From: Mycobacterium sp. KBS0706
GTDB taxonomy: Bacteria > Pseudomonadota > Alphaproteobacteria > DSM-16000 > Inquilinaceae
DNA length: 34,697 nucleotides
NCBI RefSeq assembly: GCF_005938675.2
Contig: NZ_VCCH02000082.1
Span: 1 to 34,697 of the forward strand
Direction of reading: 5' to 3'
Below the pieces are notes generated by a model. The model made no database searches, was not told the DNA's origin, and saw nothing but the letters and a program-made list of their open reading frames with translations. The position numbers were made by a program, and so were the translations under genes. This document shows, piece by piece, positions 17,099 to 26,521 of the stretch; the stretch's first letter is position 1; each line of letters starts with the position of its first letter.

Positions 17099-17935
17099 AT
17101 GGAGACGGATGTCGTGGTGGTGCTGAACCACATGGTGGCGCCGGCCCTGGACGTGCCCCGGTTCTTCGACCTCGCCGCCGGCCTCGGCTGCCGCGGCGTC
17201 GAGATCCGCAACGATCTCGGCGGCAGCATGATCGCGGGCGGTCTGGCGCCGGAGGATGTGGCGCGGCTGGCGGCCGGGCGCGGCCTGACCATCCTGTCGA
17301 TCAACGCGCTGCAGCGCTTCAACGACTGGACCGAGGCGCGGGCCGGCGAGGCGCGGGCGCTCGTCGATTACGCCGGCCGTTGCGGCGCCCAGGCGCTGGT
17401 GCTGGTCCCGGTCAACGATGCCGGCTGGCAGCCGCCGCCGGAAGAGCGGCGTGCCGGGCTGCGCCGGGCCCTGTCCGGCCTGGCCCCGATCCTGGCCGAA
17501 GCCGGCGTCCTCGGGCTGGTCGAGCCGCTCGGCTTCGAGATCTGCTCGCTTCGCTCCAAGCGCGAGGCGGTGGCGACGATCGACGATCTGGGGCTCGGCG
17601 ACCGGTTCCGGCTGGTGCACGACACCTTCCACCATCACCTCGCGGGGGAAGGGGATCTGTTGCCCGACCGCACTGGGCTGGTTCACATCTCCGGAGTGGA
17701 GGACCGCGCGGTGCCGCTGGCGGATTTGCGCGACGCGCACCGCGTGCTGATCGGCCCGGCCGACCTGATCGGCAATGCGGCCCAGATTCGCGCGCTGCAC
17801 GCCGGCGGCTACCGCGGCCCGGTCTCCTTCGAGCCCTTCGCCGCCAGCGTCCACGCCGATCCCGACATCGCCGGCGCGCTGCGGGGCAGCATCGACCATC
17901 TGGCCGCGGCGCTGGCGCGGATGGCCGCCGAATGA
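17099..17935 (+). CDS. IolI-like TIM-barrel isomerase (inosose isomerase-like)
   Basis: A 278-residue sugar-isomerase/epimerase-type TIM barrel. The segment LSINALQRFNDWT and the start VVLNHMVAPALDVPRFFDLA resemble Bacillus IolI (2-keto-myo-inositol isomerase). Four putative metal ligands are present in family order: Glu in LVEPLGF, Asp in VHDTFHHH, His in LVHISGVED and Glu in SFEPFA. It probably interconverts keto-inositols. The ATG at 17099 is chosen; a TTG 30 bp upstream is also in frame. It lies between the LacI pair and the inositol-type importer, supporting a role in catabolism of an inositol derivative. MocC-like function is an alternative. Confidence 0.82.
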   Translation: METDVVVVLNHMVAPALDVPRFFDLAAGLGCRGVEIRNDLGGSMIAGGLAPEDVARLAAGRGLTILSINALQRFNDWTEARAGEARALVDYAGRCGAQALVLVPVNDAGWQPPPEERRAGLRRALSGLAPILAEAGVLGLVEPLGFEICSLRSKREAVATIDDLGLGDRFRLVHDTFHHHLAGEGDLLPDRTGLVHISGVEDRAVPLADLRDAHRVLIGPADLIGNAAQIRALHAGGYRGPVSFEPFAASVHADPDIAGALRGSIDHLAAALARMAAE

Positions 17936-17948
17936 TGGAGATCCATCA
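17933..17948. promoter_or_regulatory. LacI-type operator B
   Basis: TGATGGA, 2 nt and TCCATCA form a perfect inverted repeat that begins inside the stop codon of the IolI-like gene and lies 36 bp before operator C. Same half-site as the other operators but with a 2-nt centre. Confidence 0.5.
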
Positions 17949-17976
17949 GTGAAATCCGCGAGCCTGTGAGGGGATT

Positions 17977-17991
17977 TGATAGATTCCATCA
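17977..17991. promoter_or_regulatory. LacI-type operator C
   Basis: TGATAGA, one base and TCCATCA form a 15-bp palindrome with one mismatch, matching operator A (14781-14797) in length and sequence. It is about 105 bp upstream of the importer binding-protein gene and probably controls the transport operon. Confidence 0.66.
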
Positions 17992-18058
17992 TGGGCTGAT
18001 TGAGCCGTCCGGCGGCGCGGCCTACCGTCACCGGACAGAGAACCGGCACGAACCGGAC

Positions 18059-18076
18059 GACCCGCATATCCGGGTC
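18059..18076 (+). other. Leader hairpin before the importer operon
   Basis: GACCCG, 6 nt and CGGGTC form a perfect hairpin ending 20 nt before the start codon at 18097, just upstream of the GGGAGGA ribosome site. It could stabilise the message; no regulatory role is demonstrated. Confidence 0.3.
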
Positions 18077-18096
18077 GAAACATGGGAGGACGACTG

Positions 18097-19011
18097 ATGA
18101 AGAGGACCCTGCTCGCCTTCGCCGCCGCCGCTCTGCTGTCGCTGCCCGCCGAGGCCGCGACCAAGATCGGCGTGTCGATGGCCCATTTCGACGACAACTT
18201 CCTGACCATCCTGCGCAACGCGATGACCGAGGAAGCCAAGGCCAAGGGCGCCGAGATCCAGTTCGAGGACGCCAAGGGCGATATCGGCAACCAGACCAGC
18301 CAGATCCAGAACTTCATCGCCTCCGGCGTCGACGCCATCATCGTCAACCCGGTCGACACCTCGGCCACGCCGCAGATGTCGCAGCTGACGGTGGAGGCCA
18401 AGATCCCGCTGGTCTTCGTCAACCGCAAGCCGGACGGCGACACGCTGCCGGACGGGGTGGTCTTCGTCGGCTCGGACGAGCGCCAGTCCGGCACGCTGGA
18501 GATGGAGGAGCTGGCGCGGCTGGCCGGCCACAAGGGCAATGTCGTGGTCATGGTCGGCGAGCTCGCGACCAATGCGGCGCAGCTGCGCACCAAGGATGTC
18601 GAGGACGTCGTCGCCAAGTATCCCGACATGAAGATCATCGAGAAGCAGACCGCGAATTTCCAGCGCAACGAGGCCATCGACCTGATGACCAACTGGCTGA
18701 CCGCGGGCACCGACTTCACCATCGTCGCCGCCAACAATGACGAGATGGCGGTCGGCGCCATCCTCGCCATGCAGCAGGCCGGCAAGGACCCGAAGACCTA
18801 TCTGATCGGCGGCGTCGATGCGACGCCGGACGCGCTGGCCGAGATGGAGAAGGGCAATCTCGACGTCACCGTGTTCCAGAACGCCCGCGGCCAGGGCAAG
18901 GGCGCGGTCGAGGCGGCGCTGAAGCTCGCGACCGGCGAGAAGCTCGACAGCTGGCAGTGGATCCCGTTCGAGCTGGTCACCCCGGAGAACATGAAGAAGT
19001 TCTCGCAGTGA
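18097..19011 (+). CDS. Inositol/rhizopine-type ABC transporter substrate-binding protein (MocB-like)
   Basis: A 304-residue type I periplasmic binding protein. A signal peptide is visible (KRTLLAFAAAALLSLPAEA, cleaved before ATKIG). The mature start KIGVSMAHFDDNFLTILRNA, the IVNPVDTSATPQM segment and NNDEMAVGAILAM are typical of the ribose/inositol-binding group to which the rhizopine-binding protein MocB belongs. GGGAGGA precedes the ATG at 18097. It is the first gene of the operon binding protein-ATPase-permease-TIM barrel. Sugar specificity cannot be read directly; the Moc-like triad and IolI-like gene point to an inositol-related ligand. Confidence 0.9.
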   Translation: MKRTLLAFAAAALLSLPAEAATKIGVSMAHFDDNFLTILRNAMTEEAKAKGAEIQFEDAKGDIGNQTSQIQNFIASGVDAIIVNPVDTSATPQMSQLTVEAKIPLVFVNRKPDGDTLPDGVVFVGSDERQSGTLEMEELARLAGHKGNVVVMVGELATNAAQLRTKDVEDVVAKYPDMKIIEKQTANFQRNEAIDLMTNWLTAGTDFTIVAANNDEMAVGAILAMQQAGKDPKTYLIGGVDATPDALAEMEKGNLDVTVFQNARGQGKGAVEAALKLATGEKLDSWQWIPFELVTPENMKKFSQ

Positions 19012-19036
19012 TCCGATATCCTTGACCCAGGTCCGG

Positions 19037-19050
19037 GGGCGCCCGCGCCC
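19037..19050 (+). other. Intercistronic hairpin after the binding-protein gene
   Basis: GGGCG, CCCG loop and CGCCC lie in the 59-bp gap between binding protein and ATPase. Hairpins here commonly stabilise the upstream binding-protein message and lower downstream expression; no T-run follows, so it is not a full terminator. Confidence 0.35.
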
Positions 19051-19070
19051 TCGGCGGAAAGGCGCCCGCC

Positions 19071-20603
<1,533 letters not shown>

Positions 20604-20629
20604 GGCCGCCGCCGGTACATTGAACGAGA

Positions 20630-20647
20630 GCCGGCCCGAGCGCCGGC
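20630..20647 (+). other. Intercistronic hairpin before the permease
   Basis: Two GCCGGC arms around a 6-nt loop lie directly upstream of the GGGGAGGAC ribosome site of the permease gene. They may tune translation or message stability; evidence is structural only. Confidence 0.3.
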
Positions 20648-20660
20648 CGGGGAGGACAGG

Positions 20661-21686
20661 ATGAGCGCGACCCAGCAGGTCTCCGCACCCCAGATCGAAA
20701 CCGCCCGCCGCCGGTTCCGCATGCCGGTGGAGGCCAGCATCTTCCTGGTCCTGGTCGGCATCTGCGTGCTGTTCGAGGCGCTGGGCTGGTACGCCCGCGG
20801 CCAGTCCTTCCTGGTCAACCCGCAGCGCCTGCTGATCATCGTGCTGCAGGTCTCGATCGTCGGGCTGCTCGCGGTCGGCGCGACCCAGGTGATCATCACC
20901 TCCGGCGTCGACCTGTCGCCGGGCTCGGTGCTGGCGCTGGCCGCCATGGTGTCGGCGACCTTCGCCCAGAGCTCGAGCTTCAGCCGCATCATCTTCCCGG
21001 CGCTGACCGACATGCCGGTGGTGGTGCCGCTGGCGGTGGGCCTCCTGGTCGGCGGCGCGGCCGGGCTGGTCAACGGCGCGCTGATCGCCAAGACCGGAAT
21101 CCCGCCCTTCATCGCCACGCTCGGCATGATGGTGGCGGCCCGCGGCGCCGCCCGCGCCTACACCGACGGCGCCCCGGTCTCCGGCCTGCTGCCGGCCTTC
21201 ACCTGGATCGGCCAGGGCAGCCGGCCGGTGATCCTGTTCCTGGTGGTGGCGCTGATCTTCCATGTGGCGCTGCGCTACACCCGCTACGGCAAGTTCACCT
21301 ACGCCATCGGCGCCAACCCGCAGGCGGCGCGCGTCTCCGGCATCGATGTCGGCCGCCACCTGATGCTGGTCTACACCATCGCCGGCCTCCTGGCCGGGCT
21401 CGGCGGCATCGTCATGGCGGCGCGCAACGGCAGCGGCCAGGCCAATATGGGCACGGGCTACGAGCTCGACGCCATCGCCGCGGCGGTGATCGGCGGCACC
21501 AGCCTGGCCGGCGGCGTCGGCCGCATCACCGGCACCGTGATCGGCACGGTGATCCTCGGCGTGATGACCAGCGGCTTCACCTTCCTCGGCATCGACGCCT
21601 ACTACCAGGACATCGTGAAGGGCTGCATCATCGTCGCCGCCGTGGCCGCGGATCAGTACCGCCAGCGCCGTCGGCGCAAGGCGTGA
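20661..21686 (+). CDS. Sugar ABC transporter permease (RbsC type, CUT2 family)
   Basis: A 341-residue inner-membrane permease with eight to ten hydrophobic segments. Family hallmarks are VIITSGVDLSPGSVLALAAM, the GLVNGALIAKTGIPPFIATLG stretch in the middle (about 21066-21128) and AIAAAVIGGTSLAGGVGRI near the C-terminus, the conserved loop contacting the tandem ATPase. GGGGAGGAC precedes its ATG. It completes the importer with the neighbouring binding protein and ATPase. Confidence 0.95.
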   Translation: MSATQQVSAPQIETARRRFRMPVEASIFLVLVGICVLFEALGWYARGQSFLVNPQRLLIIVLQVSIVGLLAVGATQVIITSGVDLSPGSVLALAAMVSATFAQSSSFSRIIFPALTDMPVVVPLAVGLLVGGAAGLVNGALIAKTGIPPFIATLGMMVAARGAARAYTDGAPVSGLLPAFTWIGQGSRPVILFLVVALIFHVALRYTRYGKFTYAIGANPQAARVSGIDVGRHLMLVYTIAGLLAGLGGIVMAARNGSGQANMGTGYELDAIAAAVIGGTSLAGGVGRITGTVIGTVILGVMTSGFTFLGIDAYYQDIVKGCIIVAAVAADQYRQRRRRKA

Positions 21687-21707
21687 ACGCAGGGGGAGGG
21701 CAGGGGA

Positions 21708-22544
21708 ATGCAGCGGTTCCTGGTGCTTCAGTCGCTCTGGGCGATGGAGCGGCGCCACACCGACGGGTTCGAGCGCACGGTCGAGGCCAATGTCGAGATG
21801 ATCGCCGGGGCCGGCTTCGACGGCATCAGCACGCCCTGGACCGACCGGGACCTGGTCCGCCGCACGGCAGGCTGCCTGCGCGGCACCGGCATGGTCGCCG
21901 AGGGCGTGTGCTTCCCGAAGACCGTCGACGACCTGAAGCCGGTGCTGGAGATCGCGGCCGAGTTCCCGGTGCACCACATCAACCTGCAGCCCGATGTCCG
22001 GCCGCGGCGGCTGGACGAGTGCGTGCCGCTAATCGAAGGCTGGCGGCGCCTGGCCGAGCAGGTGGAGTTTCCGGTCATGATCGAGACCCATCGCGACCGG
22101 ATGACCACGGACCTCTACTTCACCCTCGACCTGCTCGACCGGTTCCCGGAACTGCCGCTGCTGGCCGACCTGTCGCATTTCCTGGTCGGGCGGGAATTCG
22201 CTTGGCCGGTCTCCGACGAGAACCACGCCCTGATCCATCGGATCCTGGAGAATTCCTGGGCCTTCCACGGCCGCGTCGCCTCGCGCGAGCAGGTGCAGAT
22301 CGAGATCTCGTTCCCGCACCACAAGCCCTGGGTCGACCTGTTCCTCGGCTGGTGGGGCCATGGCTTCCGCAGCTGGCGCCGGCGTGCAGCGGCGGATGCG
22401 ACGCTTTCCTTCACCTGCGAGCTGGGGCCGCAGCCCTATGCCATCACCGGCCGCGACGGCAACGACACCACCGACCGCTGGGCCGAATCCCTGACCCTCG
22501 CCGGGCTGGCCCGCGACCTCTGGGCCGAGACGACCGCAGGATAG
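21708..22544 (+). CDS. TIM-barrel sugar isomerase/epimerase-like protein
   Basis: A 278-residue xylose-isomerase-like TIM barrel. Likely metal ligands are the Glu in VMIETHRDR, the Asp and His in LADLSHFLVG and the Glu in TCELGPQPY, in the usual family order. Tryptophan-rich loops (FLGWWGHGF, HHKPWVDL) mark it off from IolE/IolI. It is the last gene of the importer operon, 21 bp after the permease with GGGAGGG as ribosome site, and probably acts on the imported compound or its keto derivative. A MocC-like role is possible, but sequence alone does not prove it. Confidence 0.82.
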   Translation: MQRFLVLQSLWAMERRHTDGFERTVEANVEMIAGAGFDGISTPWTDRDLVRRTAGCLRGTGMVAEGVCFPKTVDDLKPVLEIAAEFPVHHINLQPDVRPRRLDECVPLIEGWRRLAEQVEFPVMIETHRDRMTTDLYFTLDLLDRFPELPLLADLSHFLVGREFAWPVSDENHALIHRILENSWAFHGRVASREQVQIEISFPHHKPWVDLFLGWWGHGFRSWRRRAAADATLSFTCELGPQPYAITGRDGNDTTDRWAESLTLAGLARDLWAETTAG

Positions 22545-22556
22545 CGGGCCTCGGCG

Positions 22557-23327
22557 TCAGCCGGTCGCGGCCCTGGCGTTCTTCTGCCAGGAGGGAAGCG
22601 ATGTCAGCGCTGCGCCGGACTGCGCGACCAGGAGCTTGTCGAGCTCCGCCGCGATCCGGGCCAGGCCGGGCACGTCATCGGACCAGGATTTGATCCAGCC
22701 GACCATCGCCCGTGCCAGGTCGGGGCGCTGCTCACGGAGCAGCGAGGCGACGGCGCATTCGATCTGAAGCGCCTGCTCGACGACCGGCATCGCGCGGGGC
22801 GGCAGATCCCGCATGCTGCCCAGCGACGTCTCGACGGGCTGCCGGCCCGGCAGGTGGATTCGGACACCGCCCATGGCGGGAACGGCGTCGAAGATGAAGG
22901 CCGCCGGCTGCGGACCATCGGGGGCGGTCACGGCGATCGCCTGGAACCGGCCGTTCATCTCGTCGGTGAACACGGTCAGGCTCGCCGACGTGCTGTCGCG
23001 ATAGTCGAGATTGAGGGTGGCATAGCCGTCCGACTGGATTCGGCGGGCCACGATCACCAGCTCGGTCCCGCGAAGAGTCCAGTCGAACCGGTCGGGGATG
23101 CGCAGCACATCGGCACAGATGGTCACCAGCGGGGGCGCGAAATCGGCGGCCCGAAGCGCCGCACGGATCTCACCGAGATCCAGATGCATGGCGCGGAACG
23201 CGGCTTCGTTCGCACCGATCGCCCGGCTCGAAACGCCGGCGATGCCGCTGCGGGTCTCGACGGCGTCGAACAGCGCCGCCAACCCATCCGATGGGGGCTG
23301 TCCCCCAGGGGCGATCCTGTTGTGCAT
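22557..23327 (-). CDS. Hypothetical protein of unknown function
   Basis: A 256-residue protein I do not recognise. There is no signal peptide or membrane segment. The middle (about 80-165) alternates hydrophobic strands typical of a beta-rich domain (FDWTLRGTELVIVARRI, YATLNLDYRDS, SASLTVFTDEMNG, FQAIAVTAP), and the C-terminal 80 residues look helical (VEQALQIECAVASLL, DLARAMVGWIKSW). GGAGG about 5 nt before the ATG at 23327 supports this start over one 45 bp upstream. It is convergent with the TIM-barrel gene (12 bp apart) and on the same strand as, and downstream of, the FabH-like/oxidase operon, but about 300 bp separates it from that operon, so it is probably independent. Confidence 0.72.
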   Translation of the reverse strand: MHNRIAPGGQPPSDGLAALFDAVETRSGIAGVSSRAIGANEAAFRAMHLDLGEIRAALRAADFAPPLVTICADVLRIPDRFDWTLRGTELVIVARRIQSDGYATLNLDYRDSTSASLTVFTDEMNGRFQAIAVTAPDGPQPAAFIFDAVPAMGGVRIHLPGRQPVETSLGSMRDLPPRAMPVVEQALQIECAVASLLREQRPDLARAMVGWIKSWSDDVPGLARIAAELDKLLVAQSGAALTSLPSWQKNARAATG

Positions 23328-23629
23328 GAAGACCTCCAATTGTCCCGGCCGTCGATCTGCGACCGTCGCCATCCGCGCGTTTCAGTCATGCAACAATATT
23401 CCGCCGATATTCTCCGGCGAGCTTGGTGCAATATTGCGCGGCTCAGCTTGCATTCTTGTATAGGCGCTGAAACCTTCAGAGCTGTGACTGGGTTATGAAC
23501 CACCATTCGCAGCCGATGAGAATGGCGGATGACGGAGGGCGGCCGCCGGAAACGACGGCGGGCCTCGACCGCATCGATCGAAGCCCGCGTCTATGGACCG
23601 GAGAGCGGGCCTGAAGCCGGCCCGCGGGA
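23328..23629. other. Intergenic region with AT-richer palindromes
   Basis: About 300 bp without a gene. CAATATT occurs at 23394-23400 and again within the perfect 10-bp palindrome GCAATATTGC at 23428-23437. A CGCCG/CGGCG hairpin lies between them. These AT-rich elements stand out in very GC-rich surroundings and probably mark the promoter of the minus-strand gene starting at 23327. Closer to 23605 are hairpins attributable to the end of the FabH-like operon. Confidence 0.45.
23605..23625 (-). terminator. Possible terminator hairpin after the FabH-like gene
   Basis: GCGGGCC, a 7-nt loop and GGCCCGC form a perfect strong hairpin 5 bp beyond the stop of the minus-strand operon. A second imperfect stem (GCGGGC..GCCCGC) lies at about 23562-23589. 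No U-tract follows on the minus strand, so the class of terminator is uncertain. Confidence 0.45.
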
Positions 23630-24658
23630 TCAGACGGCGACCTGCCCCCGGGCGCAGCGCCGCCGCAGCAGCACCGCCGAGGTCTGCTGCTGCAGGCCGA
23701 TGGTCAGCAGCACCAGATTGTCGCGGGCGATCTCGGGGTAGAGCGCCGCCAGCGTCACCGGCACCGAGGCCGAGGTCATGTTGGCGTATTCGGTCAGCGT
23801 CGACAGGTACTGGCCGGGCCGGATCGCCTCGGCCCAGGCGCCGCTCAGTACCGACGAAGCCTGGTGCGCGATCAGCGTGATCTCGTCGGCCGCCAGGCCG
23901 TTGCGGCGCAGCAGCCGGTCGACGATCCGCGGCGGGATCTTGGCGCCGTACTCCTTGTACGACGACGCCCCCTCGTCGCCGATATACATCAGCGGGGTGG
24001 TGAAGCTCTCGGCCAAGTAGGGCGGCGGCGGGTCGATCATGCCGACCGGCCGGGCGCTCATATGCATGGCGCCGAAATAGCCGGTGTCGGTGTCGGTCAC
24101 CACGTCGACCAGGGCGAAGCGCTGCGGGTCGTCGGTCACCGCCATCACCGCGGCGCCGGCGCCGTCGGCGGCACCGATGCAGGTCGCCTCATGGTAGCTG
24201 ACATGCCGGCTCCAGTTGCAGCCGCAGACCACCAGCGCGTTGCGCAGGCCGCGGCCGGTGCGGATCAGCGCCTCGGCCAGGACCAGCCCGTCATTGAAGA
24301 TCGTGAACTCGGTCCCCAGCGGCAGCACCTGGCAGCGTGGCGGCAGGTTCAGCGTCTGGTGCAGCGCCACCAGGTCGTTCGGGCTGATATAGGTGGCCAC
24401 CGAGGCGGCACCGATCAGGAGGTCGATGTCGCCGGCGCCCAGCTCGGCATCGACCAGCGCGGCGGCGGCGGCCTCGGCCATCAGCTCGACCAGGGGCTGC
24501 CCCGGCGCCAGGATCCGGCGCTGGTCGAAGCCCTGGAACAGGTCGGTGTGCGGCGGGGGGTTGGCCTTGATCCAGTCGAAGACCGGCGCGTCGTTGGTCC
24601 GAACCTGCTCCGGCACCGCGAAGCCGACGCCCTTGATCCGGGCGGTGTTGTCAACCAT
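23630..24658 (-). CDS. FabH-like (KASIII-fold) protein lacking the nucleophile cysteine
   Basis: A 342-residue thiolase-fold protein of the 3-oxoacyl-ACP synthase III group. The N-half (IKGVGFAVPEQVRTND, DIDLLIGAAS) and the C-half are clearly FabH-like. His265 (LIAHQASS) and Asn293 (EYANMTSASVPVTL) of the catalytic triad are kept. At the nucleophile elbow (about residues 111-131, GTEFTIFNDGLVLAEAL) there is no cysteine; the nearest are Cys109 and Cys145. Normal Claisen condensation is therefore unlikely. Related ketosynthase-fold proteins act as O- or N-acyltransferases in natural-product pathways. It is the last gene of an operon with a ThDP enzyme and two FAD oxidases, 41 bp after the former. 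GGAAGG precedes the ATG. Confidence 0.86.
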   Translation of the reverse strand: MVDNTARIKGVGFAVPEQVRTNDAPVFDWIKANPPPHTDLFQGFDQRRILAPGQPLVELMAEAAAAALVDAELGAGDIDLLIGAASVATYISPNDLVALHQTLNLPPRCQVLPLGTEFTIFNDGLVLAEALIRTGRGLRNALVVCGCNWSRHVSYHEATCIGAADGAGAAVMAVTDDPQRFALVDVVTDTDTGYFGAMHMSARPVGMIDPPPPYLAESFTTPLMYIGDEGASSYKEYGAKIPPRIVDRLLRRNGLAADEITLIAHQASSVLSGAWAEAIRPGQYLSTLTEYANMTSASVPVTLAALYPEIARDNLVLLTIGLQQQTSAVLLRRRCARGQVAV

Positions 24659-24699
24659 TCACGAATCCTTCCGCGGAGCCTCGGCTTGCGATGGGCATG

Positions 24700-26490
24700 T
24701 CAGGCCTGCGGCGGAGTGCGGTAATAGGGCGGCACCTCCGACCGGTCGATCTCCAGCACGATCACCTGCGGCCGCCGGTACAGCTCGGCCTGGCCGATCG
24801 CCCTGGCCAGGGCAGCGCGCAACTGCTCCGGGTCGCGCACCGTGTAGGTGGTGGCGCCCAGCCCCGTGGAAAACGCCACCAAGTCCGGCGCGCCCAGCTT
24901 GTAGTAGTCGGTCCAGGACGGCAGGGGGGGCTCGGGGAAGAAATGCGCGTTGCCCTGGCTGACCATGGCCAAGTCGTTGTTGTCCATGACGATCCAGACC
25001 GCGCCTATGCCGTAGCGCACGGCGGTCGACACCTCGCTGCCATGCATCAGGAAGGCGCCGTCGCCGGTAATCGCGATGCAGGTCCGGTCCGGCGCGCCGA
25101 GCTTGCCGCCGACCACGGCGCAGGTGCCGAAGCCGAGCGGCCCGGTGTCGAGCGACAGGTGCAGCTGGGTCGGCGGGTCGATCGCCAGGTCGTTCAGCGT
25201 CCAGCCGACGCAGTTGGCGCAGTCGATGAAGATGTGGCTGCCGGCCGGCACCACCTCGTTGATCACCCGCATCGCCGATTGCGGCAGGATCGGGCTGGCC
25301 TGGGACTCGCGCTTCTCCGGGTCGTACCAGGGCGCGTGGGTGTCCCGGATCCAGCGGACATAGTTCTTCCGCTCCGCCACCGCGGGCTCGTCCGGCTGTC
25401 GCCGCGCCGCCAGCTCGCACAGATCGTCGATGAATTGGCCGAGCTCACTGACGATGCCGAGCTCGATCGGGAACACGCGGCCGATCACCGCCTGGTCGGC
25501 ATCGACCTGGATCAGAGGCCCCTGCGGCAGCAGGGCGGTGTTCCAGTTGCTGGTGGCGAGGTTGCCCAGCACCGATCCCATCACCATCAGTGCGTCATAG
25601 GCCGGGCCGCCGCCGGCGGCGGCGAGATACAGGCTGGGCCAGATGCAGCCGGCCAGGCCGATGTTGCGCAGCGACAGCGGGTGGGTCTCCGGGAACAGCG
25701 CCTTGCCGTCGGGCGAGGTCATCACCGGGATGCCGAAGCGCTCGACGAAATCGATGAACTTGTCGCGCCGCTCGCCCTGCATGGCGAAGCGGTTGCCGTT
25801 GCCGAGCATGATCAGCGGCCGCTTCGCCGCCAGCAGCAGGTCGAGCGCCTGGCCGGTGCGGGCCCGGTCGCTGGCCTTCGGCACGGTGCGGTAGTTCCGC
25901 CAGCTGTTCGGGAACGCGACCGGCTTGCTGGGCGTCTCGTTCGAGACATCGACCGGCAGGCTGATATGGGTGGCGCGGAACGGGATCGACAGCGCGTCGC
26001 GCAGCGCCTGGGTGAACAGCGTGGCGAAATCGTCCGGGCTGGCGATCATGGCGCTGTACTGCACCGAGGCCTGGTATACGGCGTCGACATTCAGCGTGCC
26101 GTCGATGCCCTGCTGCAGATAGCCCTTGCCGAAATAGCTCTCGGCCACCTCGCCGGTGATGGCCAGGACGGCGGAATGGTCGGCCTGGGCGTTCATCACC
26201 CCGGTCAGGGCGTTGACAGCGCCCGGACCAGTGGTGGCCAGGACCACGCCCAAGCCCCCGGTGACGCGGTGGTACCCATCCGCCATGTAGGCGGCGCCGG
26301 TCTCGTGCCGGCAGATGATGTAGGTGAACTCGTCCTCGCGCAGCCGCAGGTCGTTCAGCAGATACATGATACCGCCGCCGGGAATGCCGAACAGGTAGCG
26401 GACATCCTCGAGCTTCAGGTAGTCGAGCAGCAGCTGCGACACCGTCCGGTCGGTCACTGTGCGGTAATAGGTCGTGCTCTGCTGCAGCAT
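24700..26490 (-). CDS. ThDP-dependent decarboxylase/carboligase (acetolactate synthase-like)
   Basis: A 596-residue thiamine-diphosphate enzyme with the full three-domain layout. The catalytic glutamate is Glu63 in CRHETGAAYMADGYHR. The middle domain has RPLIMLGNGNRF, and the ThDP/metal motif GDG (476-478) is followed by NN (504-505) about 26 residues later. It resembles acetolactate synthase and benzoylformate/phenylpyruvate decarboxylases but is not a housekeeping IlvB by context: no small subunit is near, and it is flanked by amine oxidases and a FabH-like protein. It probably decarboxylates a 2-oxo acid and ligates the aldehyde carbanion to an acceptor, giving an acyloin. The ribosome site before 26490 is weak; a GTG 11 codons in is possible. 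Confidence 0.9.
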   Translation of the reverse strand: MLQQSTTYYRTVTDRTVSQLLLDYLKLEDVRYLFGIPGGGIMYLLNDLRLREDEFTYIICRHETGAAYMADGYHRVTGGLGVVLATTGPGAVNALTGVMNAQADHSAVLAITGEVAESYFGKGYLQQGIDGTLNVDAVYQASVQYSAMIASPDDFATLFTQALRDALSIPFRATHISLPVDVSNETPSKPVAFPNSWRNYRTVPKASDRARTGQALDLLLAAKRPLIMLGNGNRFAMQGERRDKFIDFVERFGIPVMTSPDGKALFPETHPLSLRNIGLAGCIWPSLYLAAAGGGPAYDALMVMGSVLGNLATSNWNTALLPQGPLIQVDADQAVIGRVFPIELGIVSELGQFIDDLCELAARRQPDEPAVAERKNYVRWIRDTHAPWYDPEKRESQASPILPQSAMRVINEVVPAGSHIFIDCANCVGWTLNDLAIDPPTQLHLSLDTGPLGFGTCAVVGGKLGAPDRTCIAITGDGAFLMHGSEVSTAVRYGIGAVWIVMDNNDLAMVSQGNAHFFPEPPLPSWTDYYKLGAPDLVAFSTGLGATTYTVRDPEQLRAALARAIGQAELYRRPQVIVLEIDRSEVPPYYRTPPQA

Positions 26491-26521
26491 CGCGGGGTCT
26501 TTCGGGACGAGGGACGGGAGA

